A stretch of 64,000 nucleotides of DNA, taken from NCBI RefSeq assembly GCF_937892565.1, contig NZ_CALAHQ010000023.1, positions 1-64,000 on the forward strand. The letters run 5' to 3'. Of this stretch, positions 8,703-17,446 are shown piece by piece. The notes under the pieces are model-generated. The model was not told the origin of the DNA and did not search any database. It was given only the letters and a program-made list of their open reading frames with translations. How positions within the stretch are numbered: the stretch's first letter is position 1; every line of letters begins with the position of its first letter. This stretch comes from an uncultured Roseicyclus sp. (GTDB lineage: Bacteria; Pseudomonadota; Alphaproteobacteria; Rhodobacterales; Rhodobacteraceae). Position numbers and translations under genes: made by a program.

Positions 8703-9392
8703 TCAGAGCCACGGCATCAGCCCACAGGGCGGCGCATCGCGCAGGCCCGCCATCGGCGCATCCAGCACCAGTTTTCCCTCCTCCAGCATCCACAGACGGT
8801 CGCACAGCCGCTCGGCATCGCGCAGGTCATGGCAGGCCATGATCAGCGTCAGCCCGCGCCTTTCGGACAGGGATTTGAGCAGCGCCAGCATTTCGGCACG
8901 CAGGCCGGGATCAAGGGCAGCAAAGGGTTCATCCAGCAACGCCAGGGGCCGGTCGCGCAGCAGCATCCGCGCCAACCCCACCCGCGCCTGTTGCCCGCCC
9001 GACAACGTGGCGGGCCGCCTGTCGCCGAAATCACCCAAGCCCACATCGCTCAGGCTTTGGGCCACGCGGTCGCGCTGGTGTGGCGATAGCCGCAGATCAG
9101 GGCGCAGCCCAAGGGCGACGTTGTCAAAGACAGTCAGATGCGGGAACAGATTGCCGTCTTGAAACAGGATCGACACAGGTCGCCGGGCCACGCTGTCACC
9201 GGTGATGTCGGCACCGTTCCAAAGGATGCGCCCCCGGTCGGGCCGTTCAAACCCCGCAATCAGCGCCAGAAGCGTGCTTTTTCCGCTGCCCGATGGGCCA
9301 AGCACCGCCACCCGCGCGCCCGGTTCGACCGTGCCCGACAGCGACAGCGAAAAGCCGTCTTGCGTCAGCGCCACGTCATCGAGTTGCAGCAT
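8703..9392 (-). CDS. thiQ: thiamine ABC transporter, ATP-binding protein
   Basis: 229 residues. The ATPase of a thiamine/TPP importer. Walker [10 protein letters not shown] at 32-40, Q-loop near 78, signature LSGGQQ at 130-135, Walker B ALLDEP at 151-156 and an H-loop in ACHDLRDA. Length fits ThiQ, which is shorter than most ABC ATPases. I chose ATG 9392 (MLQLDDV), which overlaps the thiP end by 17 bases; the longer in-frame ATG at 9431 lies deep inside thiP. Third gene of thiBPQ. Confidence 0.92.
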   Translation of the reverse strand: MLQLDDVALTQDGFSLSLSGTVEPGARVAVLGPSGSGKSTLLALIAGFERPDRGRILWNGADITGDSVARRPVSILFQDGNLFPHLTVFDNVALGLRPDLRLSPHQRDRVAQSLSDVGLGDFGDRRPATLSGGQQARVGLARMLLRDRPLALLDEPFAALDPGLRAEMLALLKSLSERRGLTLIMACHDLRDAERLCDRLWMLEEGKLVLDAPMAGLRDAPPCGLMPWL

Positions 9393-10944
9393 CAAGCCGT
9401 CCCCCGCGATCAAAAAGCCAAAAGATGGCAAGCGTCAGCGCCATCAACAACACGGCGGCCCCTTGCGCGTCGTCGGTTCGATAGGCGCCCATCAGGCGAT
9501 ACATCTCCAAGGGCAGCGTGCCCTGTCCCGGCAGGGAAAACAGCGCGATCACCCCCAGATCCCCCATGGAAAACGCCGCCGCCAACCCCGCGCCAAAGCC
9601 CAAGGGGCGGATCAGGCGCGGCAAGATCGCATGGCGAAGCCGCGCCAGACCGCGCATGCCCAGCGCATCGGCCAAGCGGCCCTGCGTTGCTTCGGCCAGG
9701 ATCGCGGCTGGCACCAGCGCGCGCAGGATAAAGGGAAGCGCCACCAGCGCATTGACCATCCCCGTCACAGGCAGCGCCAGAGCCACCGGGTTGGCCACAG
9801 CCCGGATCACGATGAAAAGCCCGGTTCCCAACACCAGCGGCGACACGGCAATGGTCAGAAAGGCCAGCATCTCGACCAGACCGGGCCGGGCCAGGCGCGC
9901 CGCCAAAAGCGCGATGGGCACAGCCAGACCGACCGCCACCGCCGTGGACCCCAGCGCCAGGATGCAAGACCGCAACGCCGCCTCCCAGATTTGGGGTGGC
10001 AAGCCTAGCAGCGCAGGTAATCCCTTGAGCGCCACAGCGAGCATCGGCATCAGAAGAAACAGCGCGGCCGCCCCGATCACGGCCCCATCCCCCCAACGGG
10101 CCAGCGCCCTGTCGCCGGGCCATGCCAGCGCCGGGCGGTCAAGACCCGGCCCAAGCTCCTGGGTGCGGATCGCACCAAAGGCCAGCGCCCCGGCGCACAG
10201 GCAGATCGCCACCTGAACACCCCCCAAAAGCGCCGCCCGTCCCAGATCGAAATCAAAGCGAAACGCCTGATAGATCGCCAATTCCACCGTCGTCGCGGCA
10301 GGGCCCCCGCCAAGGATCAGCGCCACCGCAAAGCTTGTGGTGCAGATCAGAAAGATCAAAAGCACAGCCCCCGGCACCACGGCGCGCAACAGCGGCCGCT
10401 CGAAATGTCGGCGCATGTCGCGGCTGGAAAAGCCAAGCGCTGTGGCCAGACGTATCCGCTCGGCCGGGATCGCCTGCCAGGCTTGCAAGATCAGCCGCAC
10501 CGCCAGCGGCAGGTTCAAAAAGACATGCGCCAGAACCACGCCTTGCAGCCCGTAGATGTCGATGCGGCCCAGCCCGATCCCCGCCAGCGCGTCGTTCAAC
10601 CAACCCGCGCGGCCAAACACGGCCAACAGACCCAGCACCGCAACGATGACCGGCAAAAGAAACGGCGCGCCCATCAGCGTGATCAGCGCCGCACGCCCCG
10701 GAAAGGACCGCCGCGCCAGCGCGCGCGCCACAGGCACGGCCAGCCCCACGCTGGCCAGCGCCGACAGGGCCGCCTGCATCAAGGTAAAGCGGATGGCGGC
10801 AAGATCGGCCGGGCCAAGCGCGGGCGGCCAATCGGCGCGTGCCATCACCGCGCCCAGTGGCACAAGCACCGCCAAGGCTATGAGCCCGGCAAAAGCCGCG
10901 CCCATCCAATGGATCACGCTCAGCGGGCGAGCGCGCTTTGCCAT
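9376..10944 (-). CDS. thiP: thiamine ABC transporter, permease
   Basis: 522 residues, roughly twelve hydrophobic segments in two homologous halves, as in the fused FbpB-type permeases. Each half has an EAA-like cytoplasmic loop that docks to ThiQ (for example SRDMRRHFERPLLR in the first half and ARLRHAILPRL in the second). Imports thiamine or TPP delivered by ThiB. The start overlaps the thiB end by 25 bases and the end overlaps thiQ, so the three are tightly coupled. Confidence 0.92.
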   Translation of the reverse strand: MAKRARPLSVIHWMGAAFAGLIALAVLVPLGAVMARADWPPALGPADLAAIRFTLMQAALSALASVGLAVPVARALARRSFPGRAALITLMGAPFLLPVIVAVLGLLAVFGRAGWLNDALAGIGLGRIDIYGLQGVVLAHVFLNLPLAVRLILQAWQAIPAERIRLATALGFSSRDMRRHFERPLLRAVVPGAVLLIFLICTTSFAVALILGGGPAATTVELAIYQAFRFDFDLGRAALLGGVQVAICLCAGALAFGAIRTQELGPGLDRPALAWPGDRALARWGDGAVIGAAALFLLMPMLAVALKGLPALLGLPPQIWEAALRSCILALGSTAVAVGLAVPIALLAARLARPGLVEMLAFLTIAVSPLVLGTGLFIVIRAVANPVALALPVTGMVNALVALPFILRALVPAAILAEATQGRLADALGMRGLARLRHAILPRLIRPLGFGAGLAAAFSMGDLGVIALFSLPGQGTLPLEMYRLMGAYRTDDAQGAAVLLMALTLAIFWLFDRGGRLDAATR

Positions 10945-11906
10945 ATGGCCAACGCCTCATCGCGCAGGGCGGCGGCTTGATCCGGGGCCACCAACAGCGC
11001 CGTTTCGGGCTGGATCAGGGTCTCGAACCCGGCAGGCAGCGCATCGGACGCAAGGGCGGCGGGATACATCCAGTTGGTCGTGGGGATGACCTCCTGAAAG
11101 GCGGGCGACAGCATGAATTCCAGAAACCGGCGCGCCAGATCGGGCTGATCGCTGGCGGCCAGCATGCCCGCAACCTCGATCTGCAGGTAATGCCCTTCGT
11201 CAAAGGGGGCGGCGGCAAAGCCTGCATCCTCTTCGGCGATCAGGTGATAGGCGGGCGAGGTGGTGTAGCTGAGCACCAGATCGGCCTCACCCTCCAGAAA
11301 CAGGCCATAGGCCTCGGACCAGCCGGGCGTGACGGTGACGATGTTGTCGGCCAAACCGTCCCAGATGGTTGCGGCATCATCGCCATGCGCGGCCTGCACC
11401 CACATCAAAAGGCCAAGCCCGGGGGTGGAGGATCGCGGGTCCTGGATCACGATGGACAGGTCCGAGGCCGCAAGCGCGGCAAAGGATGTCGGCACCTCGG
11501 CCAGATCGGCACGATGGACAAAGGCGAAATAGCCCCAGTCGAACGGCAGGAATGCGGCATCATCCCAGACCACGGGCAAGGTCAACCCCGTGGGCGTGAT
11601 GCCATGGGGCGCAAACAGCCCCGTTTCGCGCGCCGCTGCCGTCAGATTGGTGTCCAGACCCAGAACGATATCGGCCTCGGTGGTGTCCCCCTCAAGCCTG
11701 AGCCGCGCCAAAAGCGCCGCGCCATCACCGGCACCGACAAAGTGCAGGTCACAGGCGCATGTCGCCTCGAACGCGGTCTCGATCGCGGGGCCGGGGCCCC
11801 AATCCGAGACAAAGCTGTCATAGGTATAGACCGTCAGCACCGGGGTCTGCGCGAACGCTGCCCCCGCGACAACAGACAGTCCCGCAGCGATGATGGTGTG
11901 TTTCAT
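10920..11906 (-). CDS. thiB: thiamine-binding periplasmic protein
   Basis: 328 residues. Signal peptide 1-19 (cleavage AFA-QT), then a type 2 periplasmic binding fold beginning VLTVYTYDSFVSDWGPG. TbpA/ThiB-like motifs include WDDAAFLPFDWGY and NWMYP in the C-terminal half. Captures thiamine/TPP for ThiPQ. A GGAGGAG ribosome site lies 8 bases before the ATG. Directly downstream of a TPP riboswitch, which independently supports the substrate. Confidence 0.93.
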   Translation of the reverse strand: MKHTIIAAGLSVVAGAAFAQTPVLTVYTYDSFVSDWGPGPAIETAFEATCACDLHFVGAGDGAALLARLRLEGDTTEADIVLGLDTNLTAAARETGLFAPHGITPTGLTLPVVWDDAAFLPFDWGYFAFVHRADLAEVPTSFAALAASDLSIVIQDPRSSTPGLGLLMWVQAAHGDDAATIWDGLADNIVTVTPGWSEAYGLFLEGEADLVLSYTTSPAYHLIAEEDAGFAAAPFDEGHYLQIEVAGMLAASDQPDLARRFLEFMLSPAFQEVIPTTNWMYPAALASDALPAGFETLIQPETALLVAPDQAAALRDEALAIWQSALAR

Positions 11907-11953
11907 GTCTCACTCCTCCATGGCGACGGACGAAGTGAGGGGCGGGTTCGCCG

Positions 11954-12047
11954 CCAACCTTCCCTCCGCCGGTCCTAACCGGTTCAGGTTCAACGGGTTC
12001 ACGCGATCCTTTGCGCATCTCAGGCCGATCCGGCCACCCCGAGGTGG
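11954..12047 (-). promoter_or_regulatory. TPP riboswitch (THI element)
   Basis: Minus-strand RNA carrying the conserved THI-box blocks in order: TCGGGGTG, CTGAGAT (12023-12017), ACCCGTTGAACCTGA, GGTTAG and the 3' block GCGGAGGGAAGG. A P1 helix closes between bases near 12046-12041 and 11962-11955. Immediately downstream a GGCGG...CCGCC hairpin (11941-11955) reuses the P1 3' strand and could be the expression platform controlling thiB translation or transcription. It is about 50 bases before thiB, so TPP should switch off thiBPQ. Confidence 0.95.
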
Positions 12048-12146
12048 GCCAACAGTTAGCGCCGCACCTTGGCCGATGCAAGCGGCTTGGCATTTGGGCG
12101 GCGTGCCGTTAGGCCATGGTACAGACGAACAAGGGATTTCTGCGCA

Positions 12147-13247
12147 ATGAGCCTCAACAGCTTTGGCCATCTGTTTCGCGTCACGACCTGGGGGGAAAGC
12201 CATGGGCCCGCGCTTGGTGCGACGGTCGATGGCTGCCCGCCCGGCGTGACGATCGAGGCGGCCGCGATCCAGCATTGGCTGGACCGGCGCAAACCGGGGC
12301 AGAACAAATACACCACCCAGCGCCGCGAACCCGACGAAGTCGAGATCCTGTCGGGCGTCCATGAGGGGCAATCGACCGGCACGCCCATCCAGTTGATGAT
12401 CCGCAACACCGATCAGCGGTCCAAGGATTATGGCGAGATCGCCGAAAAATTCCGTCCGGGTCATGCCGATATCACCTATTGGCAGAAATACGGCATCCGC
12501 GATCCGCGCGGCGGCGGGCGGTCGAGCGCGCGCGAAACCGCCGCGCGGGTGGCGGCGGGCGGCGTGGCGCGGGCCGCGCTGGCGGTTTTGGTGCCGGGGC
12601 TTTCCATCATGGGCTATATGGTTCAGATGGGTCCGCATGGCATTGACCGCGCACGGTTTGACGCGGCGGAAATCGAACGCAACCCGTTCTGGGTGCCAGA
12701 TGCACAGGCGGCACAGGATTGGGCGGCCTATCTGGATGGCTTGCGCAAATCGGGCGACAGCGTGGGCGCGGTGATCGAAGTGGTGGCGCGGGGCGTGCCC
12801 GCGGGCTTGGGCGCGCCGATCTATGGCAAGCTCGACAGCGATCTGGCGGCCGCGATGATGTCGATCAACGCCGTCAAGGGCGTGGAGATCGGCGACGGCA
12901 TGGCGGCCGCCAGCCTGACGGGAAGCCAGAACGCCGATGAAATCTTTATGGGGCCCGATGGGCCGATCTATGGCTCGAACCATGCCGGCGGCATCTTGGG
13001 TGGGATATCGACCGGGCAAGACGTGGTGGTGCGTTTCGCGGTCAAGCCGACCTCCAGCATCCTGACGCCGCGCAAGACCATCACCAAGACGGGTGAGGCG
13101 ACCGAAATCGTCACCAAGGGCCGCCACGATCCTTGCGTGGGCATTCGCGCCGTGCCCGTGGGCGAGGCGATGATGGCCTGTGTGCTGCTCGATCATCTGC
13201 TGCTGCATCGTGGGCAAATCGGCAACCATCACGGCAAGATCGGCTGA
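12147..13247 (+). CDS. aroC: chorismate synthase
   Basis: 366 residues. Final shikimate-pathway enzyme, converting EPSP to chorismate with reduced FMN. Signatures are GESHGPALG (16-24, with the active-site His19), [19 protein letters not shown] in the middle and the late [13 protein letters not shown] motif. Start ATG 12147 begins [10 protein letters not shown], the standard family start. Divergent from thiB across the riboswitch region. Length is typical (350-370). Confidence 0.97.
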   Translation: MSLNSFGHLFRVTTWGESHGPALGATVDGCPPGVTIEAAAIQHWLDRRKPGQNKYTTQRREPDEVEILSGVHEGQSTGTPIQLMIRNTDQRSKDYGEIAEKFRPGHADITYWQKYGIRDPRGGGRSSARETAARVAAGGVARAALAVLVPGLSIMGYMVQMGPHGIDRARFDAAEIERNPFWVPDAQAAQDWAAYLDGLRKSGDSVGAVIEVVARGVPAGLGAPIYGKLDSDLAAAMMSINAVKGVEIGDGMAAASLTGSQNADEIFMGPDGPIYGSNHAGGILGGISTGQDVVVRFAVKPTSSILTPRKTITKTGEATEIVTKGRHDPCVGIRAVPVGEAMMACVLLDHLLLHRGQIGNHHGKIG

Positions 13248-13373
13248 TCTGCCGAACAGGGCGCGCGTTTTGTCGGCACGATCGAACGGCCCGACCCGCT
13301 GCCGCGCCCGACGCTGACGCAAGCGCGCGGCCGGCTTGGCAACACCCGCTTGGTCAATCAAGGCCGCGTGGCG

Positions 13374-13778
13374 TCAGGACAGGCCCAGATCCATCAGCGC
13401 GCGGATATCGGCCTCGCCCGTCTGGGCGACAATCCGGCCCAGTTCCTGATCCCCGCGCAACACCACCAGCGTCGAGCGACGCGGAATGGCAAGGCTGCGC
13501 GACAGATCACCCGTGCCATGCGCATCCCAATCCACCCTCACAAAGGTCATGGCCGCGTCATAGGCGGGGTTCGCGGCGCGCAGGGCGGTGATCACCCGCT
13601 CTTGCGCGCGGCAGGTCGAGCACCATGTCGCCGAGAAATCGACGAACACGGTCTCGCCTGCGGCCAGCCGGTCGGTCACAAGGCCGGGGGTGTAATCGAT
13701 CAGCGCCTGCGCCGTGCGGGCCATGGGCAGCAGGGCAAACGCGATGGCGCCGGTCAGGGTCTGGCGACGGGTGAACAT
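13374..13778 (-). CDS. thioredoxin-fold protein with signal peptide
   Basis: 134 residues. An N-terminal export signal with a twin-arginine-like start (MFTRRQTLTGAIAFALL) is followed by a thioredoxin fold with the redox motif W52-C53-S-T-C56 and later a strand resembling the cis-Pro loop (SLAIPRRSTL). It is expected to be a periplasmic thiol reductase. It lies 28 bases downstream of a CcdA-type membrane gene, which would supply electrons from the cytoplasm. Partner proteins could be c-type cytochrome apoproteins or oxidised periplasmic thiols; which one is not determinable here. Confidence 0.85.
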   Translation of the reverse strand: MFTRRQTLTGAIAFALLPMARTAQALIDYTPGLVTDRLAAGETVFVDFSATWCSTCRAQERVITALRAANPAYDAAMTFVRVDWDAHGTGDLSRSLAIPRRSTLVVLRGDQELGRIVAQTGEADIRALMDLGLS

Positions 13779-13806
13779 GACGAAGGCTCCTTTCGGGAGG
13801 GGGGGG

Positions 13807-14520
13807 TCACAAGGCAACAGACAGATCTTGCAGCCAGACCGGCATGCGGTCGAGCAACCAGATCTCGGCGAGGTGGTGCCAGCGCAAAAGGATGGCTGCA
13901 CCGACGAACAGAAAGACAGCGCCCAGGATCGGGCGCGACGCGCTGGCAAGACCTTGCAGCGCGCCCATGTGGCGGCGCAACGCGCCGCGCGCACCATAGC
14001 CCAAGGCGACAATCACCGTGCCGATGCCAAAGGCGAAACCCAGCATGATGCCAAAGGCGCTGAACAAATCCTGCCCTTGGCTGGCCAGCGAAATCGCACC
14101 CCCCAAGGTCGGGCCGACACAGGGGCTCCAGACCGCGCCAAGCAAAAAGCCCCCCAGGAACTGCCCTTGCCAGCCAGACATGGATGCGCCCCGGATGCCG
14201 GCATCGGCACGCTCGGCGAAACCGGCCGTGGCCATGGCAAAGCGCGCCGAGGCGTGCGGCACCAAAAGCACAAGGCCAAAGCCCACCATCAAGATGGCCC
14301 CGGCGCGCGCCACGCTGTCTTCGGTCAGGCCCACCAGATGACCTGCCGCGATGACGGCAAACCCCAGCGTCACGAAGGCCAGCCCAAGGCCTGCGGCCAG
14401 CGCAAGCGGCCCCCAACGGCTGGCCTGAAGCGCGCCCGCCAACACGATCGGCAAGATCGGCAGCACGCAGGGGTTGATCAAGGTCAACAGGCCCGCACCA
14501 TATGACAAAACGATTTCCAT
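13807..14520 (-). CDS. CcdA/DsbD-type transmembrane thiol-disulfide carrier
   Basis: 237 residues, six TM segments. The two membrane-embedded redox cysteines are visible in INPCVLPILP near the N-terminus and WSPCVGPTLGG in the fourth segment, the hallmark of CcdA and the DsbD beta domain. Transfers reducing equivalents from cytoplasmic thioredoxin to periplasmic partners. ATG 14520 (MEIVLSYGAG) is preferred over an upstream ATG at 14562. The following gene encodes an exported thioredoxin, giving a complete two-protein electron relay. Confidence 0.88.
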   Translation of the reverse strand: MEIVLSYGAGLLTLINPCVLPILPIVLAGALQASRWGPLALAAGLGLAFVTLGFAVIAAGHLVGLTEDSVARAGAILMVGFGLVLLVPHASARFAMATAGFAERADAGIRGASMSGWQGQFLGGFLLGAVWSPCVGPTLGGAISLASQGQDLFSAFGIMLGFAFGIGTVIVALGYGARGALRRHMGALQGLASASRPILGAVFLFVGAAILLRWHHLAEIWLLDRMPVWLQDLSVAL

Positions 14521-14584
14521 ACCGCCTTGATGGGCGAGCCCACGGGGCCTGTCACCCGACAAAGCCGTGATCTGTCAGTGAGGG

Positions 14585-15457
14585 TCAGGCCGGCCCGGCG
14601 CGCGACAATTGCACGGCCAGAATGCCCGCAGCCACGATGGCCACCCCGATCACGTCGACAAGGCTCAAACCCTCGCCCAAGAGCATGGCCGCGATGGCCA
14701 CGCCAAAGACCGGGTTGAGAAAGTGAAAGGTCGCAGCCCGCGTTGGCCCGATCCGGCCCACCAGCCAGAACCAGATCAAGGTCGCCAAAAGCCCCGGCAT
14801 CAAGGTGGTGTAGACAAAGGCCAGCGCCAACCGCGTCGACCATTCGACCGACCAGCTTTCGGTGATCAGCGCCACAGGCGCCAGGGCCGCCGATCCGACC
14901 AGCATCTGCAAGCCCACGATCATCATCAGATTGCCCCCACCCGTGGCCGCACCGCGCATCGCCAATGTGGCCACCGTCAGCGCCGCAGCCCCGATCAGGC
15001 ACAGCACGATCCCCAACCCATCAGCCCCAACGCCCAGACGCTGCACCATGATCAGGCCAACGCCACAAAAGCCCGCCGCCAGACCCGCAACGCCAAGTGC
15101 GGGCAATCTCTCGCGGAACAGGCCCCAGTTGGCCGCCGCCACCAAAAGCGGCATGGTCGAGGCGATGATCGCCGCAAGCGATGCTTCGACCCACTGCATC
15201 GCCACGAAATTCAGCCCCAGATAAAGCGCATTCTGACACAGCCCGAAAATGATCACCGCCCGCCATTGGCCCGGACCAAGGCGCAACGCCTGTCCCATGG
15301 CGGCGGCGATGGCGATGCCGATCAGCCCCGAAATCAGGAAGCGGATGGCCAAGGCGCTCAGCGGCGGCATGGCCTCGACGATGATCCGCGCCGAGGCAAA
15401 GGCCGAAGACCAGATCAGCGCAAAGACAAGCCCCGCCAGAAGCGCCCGGAAATCCAT
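14585..15457 (-). CDS. EamA/DMT superfamily transporter
   Basis: 290 residues, ten predicted TM helices in two EamA repeats; the first begins LVFALIWSSAFASARI and the second follows the LGIVLCLIGAAALT segment. Members export amino acids, metabolites or drugs from the cytoplasm; the substrate cannot be told from sequence. It is preceded on the same strand by the HU gene, but a strong terminator separates them, so it probably has its own promoter. Confidence 0.85.
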   Translation of the reverse strand: MDFRALLAGLVFALIWSSAFASARIIVEAMPPLSALAIRFLISGLIGIAIAAAMGQALRLGPGQWRAVIIFGLCQNALYLGLNFVAMQWVEASLAAIIASTMPLLVAAANWGLFRERLPALGVAGLAAGFCGVGLIMVQRLGVGADGLGIVLCLIGAAALTVATLAMRGAATGGGNLMMIVGLQMLVGSAALAPVALITESWSVEWSTRLALAFVYTTLMPGLLATLIWFWLVGRIGPTRAATFHFLNPVFGVAIAAMLLGEGLSLVDVIGVAIVAAGILAVQLSRAGPA

Positions 15458-15478
15458 GTGATCAATCAGCCCAAACAG

Positions 15479-15515
15479 AAAAAAGGGCCGCAGCCCCCGT
15501 TGGGCGCGACCCTTT
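15479..15515 (-). terminator. intrinsic terminator of the HU gene
   Basis: On the minus strand, AAAGGG-T-CGC-GCCC pairs with GGGC-GCG-CCCTTT (15515-15482), giving a long GC-rich stem with one mismatch and one bulge, followed directly by six T residues (15484-15479). It lies about 22 bases after the HU stop. Confidence 0.88.
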
Positions 15516-15537
15516 CACGAAAGCCCGGTCAGGGCAA

Positions 15538-15828
15538 TCAGCCGTTGACGCTGTCCTTGAGGGATTTGGCGATGGTGATTTTCACCTGCTTGTCGGCGTC
15601 TTTCTTGATGGTTTCGCCGGTGGCGGGGTTGCGCACCATACGCACGGGGCGCTCGCGGCAATAGATCTTGCCGATGCCCGGAAGCGTGACCGCGCCGCCA
15701 GCGGCGACTTCCTTGGTCACAAGGGCCGCGACAGCATCAATCGCTGCGGCGGCGGTTTTCTTGTCCGAGCCCATATGCTCTGCGAGGGCTGCGACAAGCT
15801 GCGTCTTGGTCATGGGTTTTTGTGCCAT
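15538..15828 (-). CDS. HU-family DNA-binding protein
   Basis: 96 residues. A nucleoid-associated dimer that bends DNA. It starts MAQKPMTKTQLVAAL, has the helical body (about 8-44), the GGAVTLPGIGKI saddle segment, and the DNA-binding arm with RMVRNPATGE (the conserved R-N-P-x-T-G tip). ATG 15828 is chosen over a longer ORF form; the preceding bases show TTCAGGAGAAAAACACC with a good AGGAG. IHF is excluded because the sequence lacks IHF-specific features and matches an HU with a slightly longer C-terminus (KDSVNG). Confidence 0.9.
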   Translation of the reverse strand: MAQKPMTKTQLVAALAEHMGSDKKTAAAAIDAVAALVTKEVAAGGAVTLPGIGKIYCRERPVRMVRNPATGETIKKDADKQVKITIAKSLKDSVNG

Positions 15829-15891
15829 TGGTGTTTTTCTCCTGAATACTGCCCGAGCCCTTGGGCCGGTTGGCGAAAACCTAACCGAATA

Positions 15892-15907
15892 TTGTGTCCT
15901 CACACAA
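15892..15907. promoter_or_regulatory. perfect inverted repeat upstream of the HU gene
   Basis: TTGTGT-CCTC-ACACAA, a 6-bp perfect dyad, 64 bases upstream of the HU start. It lies in the AT-richer promoter region and could be an operator or leader hairpin. No specific regulator is suggested by the sequence. Confidence 0.35.
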
Positions 15908-15961
15908 CGCTTAGTAGGCAGAAAAAGGTCGAAAACACGGCTTGCGGGTCGTTTTTTTGGT

Positions 15962-17446
15962 CTACAGAAACGCCGTTTCCTCAAAAGAGCGCAATTTCCG
16001 GCTGTGCAGCCGCTCCAGCGGCATGTCACGCAATGCTTCCATGGCCCGGATACCGATCAACAGATGGCGGGAGACTTGCGTCTTGTAAAATTCCGATGCC
16101 ATGCCGGGCAGCTTCAGCTCGCCATGCAGCGGCTTGTCCGAGACACACAGCAGCGTCCCGTAAGGCACCCGAAACCGAAAGCCATTGGCGGCGATGGTCG
16201 CACTTTCCATATCCAGCGCCACCGCGCGCGATTGCGACAGGCGCTGAACCGGGCCGGTCTGGTCGCGCAGTTCCCAGTTGCGGTTGTCAAGGCTGGCCAC
16301 CGTGCCCGTGCGCATGATGCGCTTGAGCTCATAGCCTTCCAGCGCGGTCACATGGGCCACCGCATTTTCCAGCGCCACCTGAATCTCTGCCAGGGCCGGA
16401 ACCGGCACCCAGACGGGCAGATCATCATCCAGCACCTTGTCCTCGCGCAGATAGGCATGGGCCAGAACGAAATCGCCCAAGCGCTGCGAATTGCGCAAGC
16501 CCGCGCAATGGCCGACCATGATCCAGGCATGTGGCCGCATCACGGCGATATGGTCGGTCGCGGTCTTGGCGTTCGACGGGCCGACCCCGATGTTGACCAG
16601 GGTGATCCCGTTCCCATCCGTGCGCTTGAGGTGATAGGTGGGCATCTGCGGCATCTTGGTGGGATGGGCGATCGGCGCGGCGGGGTCCGTGATCTCCAGA
16701 TTGCCGGTGGCCACGAAACTTGTGTAGCCGCTTTCGGGGCGGGCCAGCATGCTGCGGGCATAGCCCTCGAATTCGTCGACATAGAACTGGTAATTGGTGA
16801 ACAGGACGTGGTTCTGGAAATGCACCGGATCGGTCGCGGTGTAATGGGCCAGCCGGGCCAGCGAATAATCCACCCGCTGTGCGGTAAAGGGCGCCAGGGG
16901 TTGCGCCCCATCCTCATAGGTAAAGCCCAAGCCGTTGACGATGTCGTCATGGGTGGTGGACAGGTCCGGCACATCAAAGACATCGCGCAGCGTGAAATCA
17001 CCCGCCCCTTCCTGCGGCACGGTGATCGCGCGGTCATTGGCAACGGCGAAATGCACCGGCATGGGTGTCAGCGACGGGCCGATCTCGACCGGGACGCCAT
17101 GGTTCTTGATCAACAGGCCGATCTGCTGGCGCAGATAGTTTCCAAACAGGTCGGGGCGCGTGATCGTGGTGGCATAGCTGCCCGGTTCGGCCACATGGCC
17201 AAAACTCAACCGGCTGTCGGTCAGGGCATAGGTCGTCGTGGTCATGCGCAATTCGGGATAAAAGGCGCGGTAGCGCGTATCATCGGGCGCACCATCGCGC
17301 AGCGTGTCGGTGAACCGATCACACAGATAACGCACCGCTTCGCTGTAGAGCGCCTGAAGATGGGCCACCGCCGCATCGGCATCGGTGAACACCTTGCGCT
17401 TTGGCTCCTGGTCGGGGGTTGCGATCCGGCGGGTAGAACGGTTCAT
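15962..17446 (-). CDS. amn: AMP nucleosidase
   Basis: 494 residues. Hydrolyses AMP to adenine and ribose 5-phosphate. The N-terminal regulatory domain (about 20-190) precedes the nucleoside-phosphorylase-like catalytic domain, with NIGVGPSNAKTATDH and the late DMESATIAANGF segment that supplies the nucleotide-binding Glu. E. coli Amn is 484 residues. The start overlaps the stop of the adenine deaminase gene (ATGA, 17443-17446), so one transcript makes adenine and then deaminates it. An alternative reading as another phosphorylase is unlikely given the N-terminal domain. Confidence 0.92.
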   Translation of the reverse strand: MNRSTRRIATPDQEPKRKVFTDADAAVAHLQALYSEAVRYLCDRFTDTLRDGAPDDTRYRAFYPELRMTTTTYALTDSRLSFGHVAEPGSYATTITRPDLFGNYLRQQIGLLIKNHGVPVEIGPSLTPMPVHFAVANDRAITVPQEGAGDFTLRDVFDVPDLSTTHDDIVNGLGFTYEDGAQPLAPFTAQRVDYSLARLAHYTATDPVHFQNHVLFTNYQFYVDEFEGYARSMLARPESGYTSFVATGNLEITDPAAPIAHPTKMPQMPTYHLKRTDGNGITLVNIGVGPSNAKTATDHIAVMRPHAWIMVGHCAGLRNSQRLGDFVLAHAYLREDKVLDDDLPVWVPVPALAEIQVALENAVAHVTALEGYELKRIMRTGTVASLDNRNWELRDQTGPVQRLSQSRAVALDMESATIAANGFRFRVPYGTLLCVSDKPLHGELKLPGMASEFYKTQVSRHLLIGIRAMEALRDMPLERLHSRKLRSFEETAFL

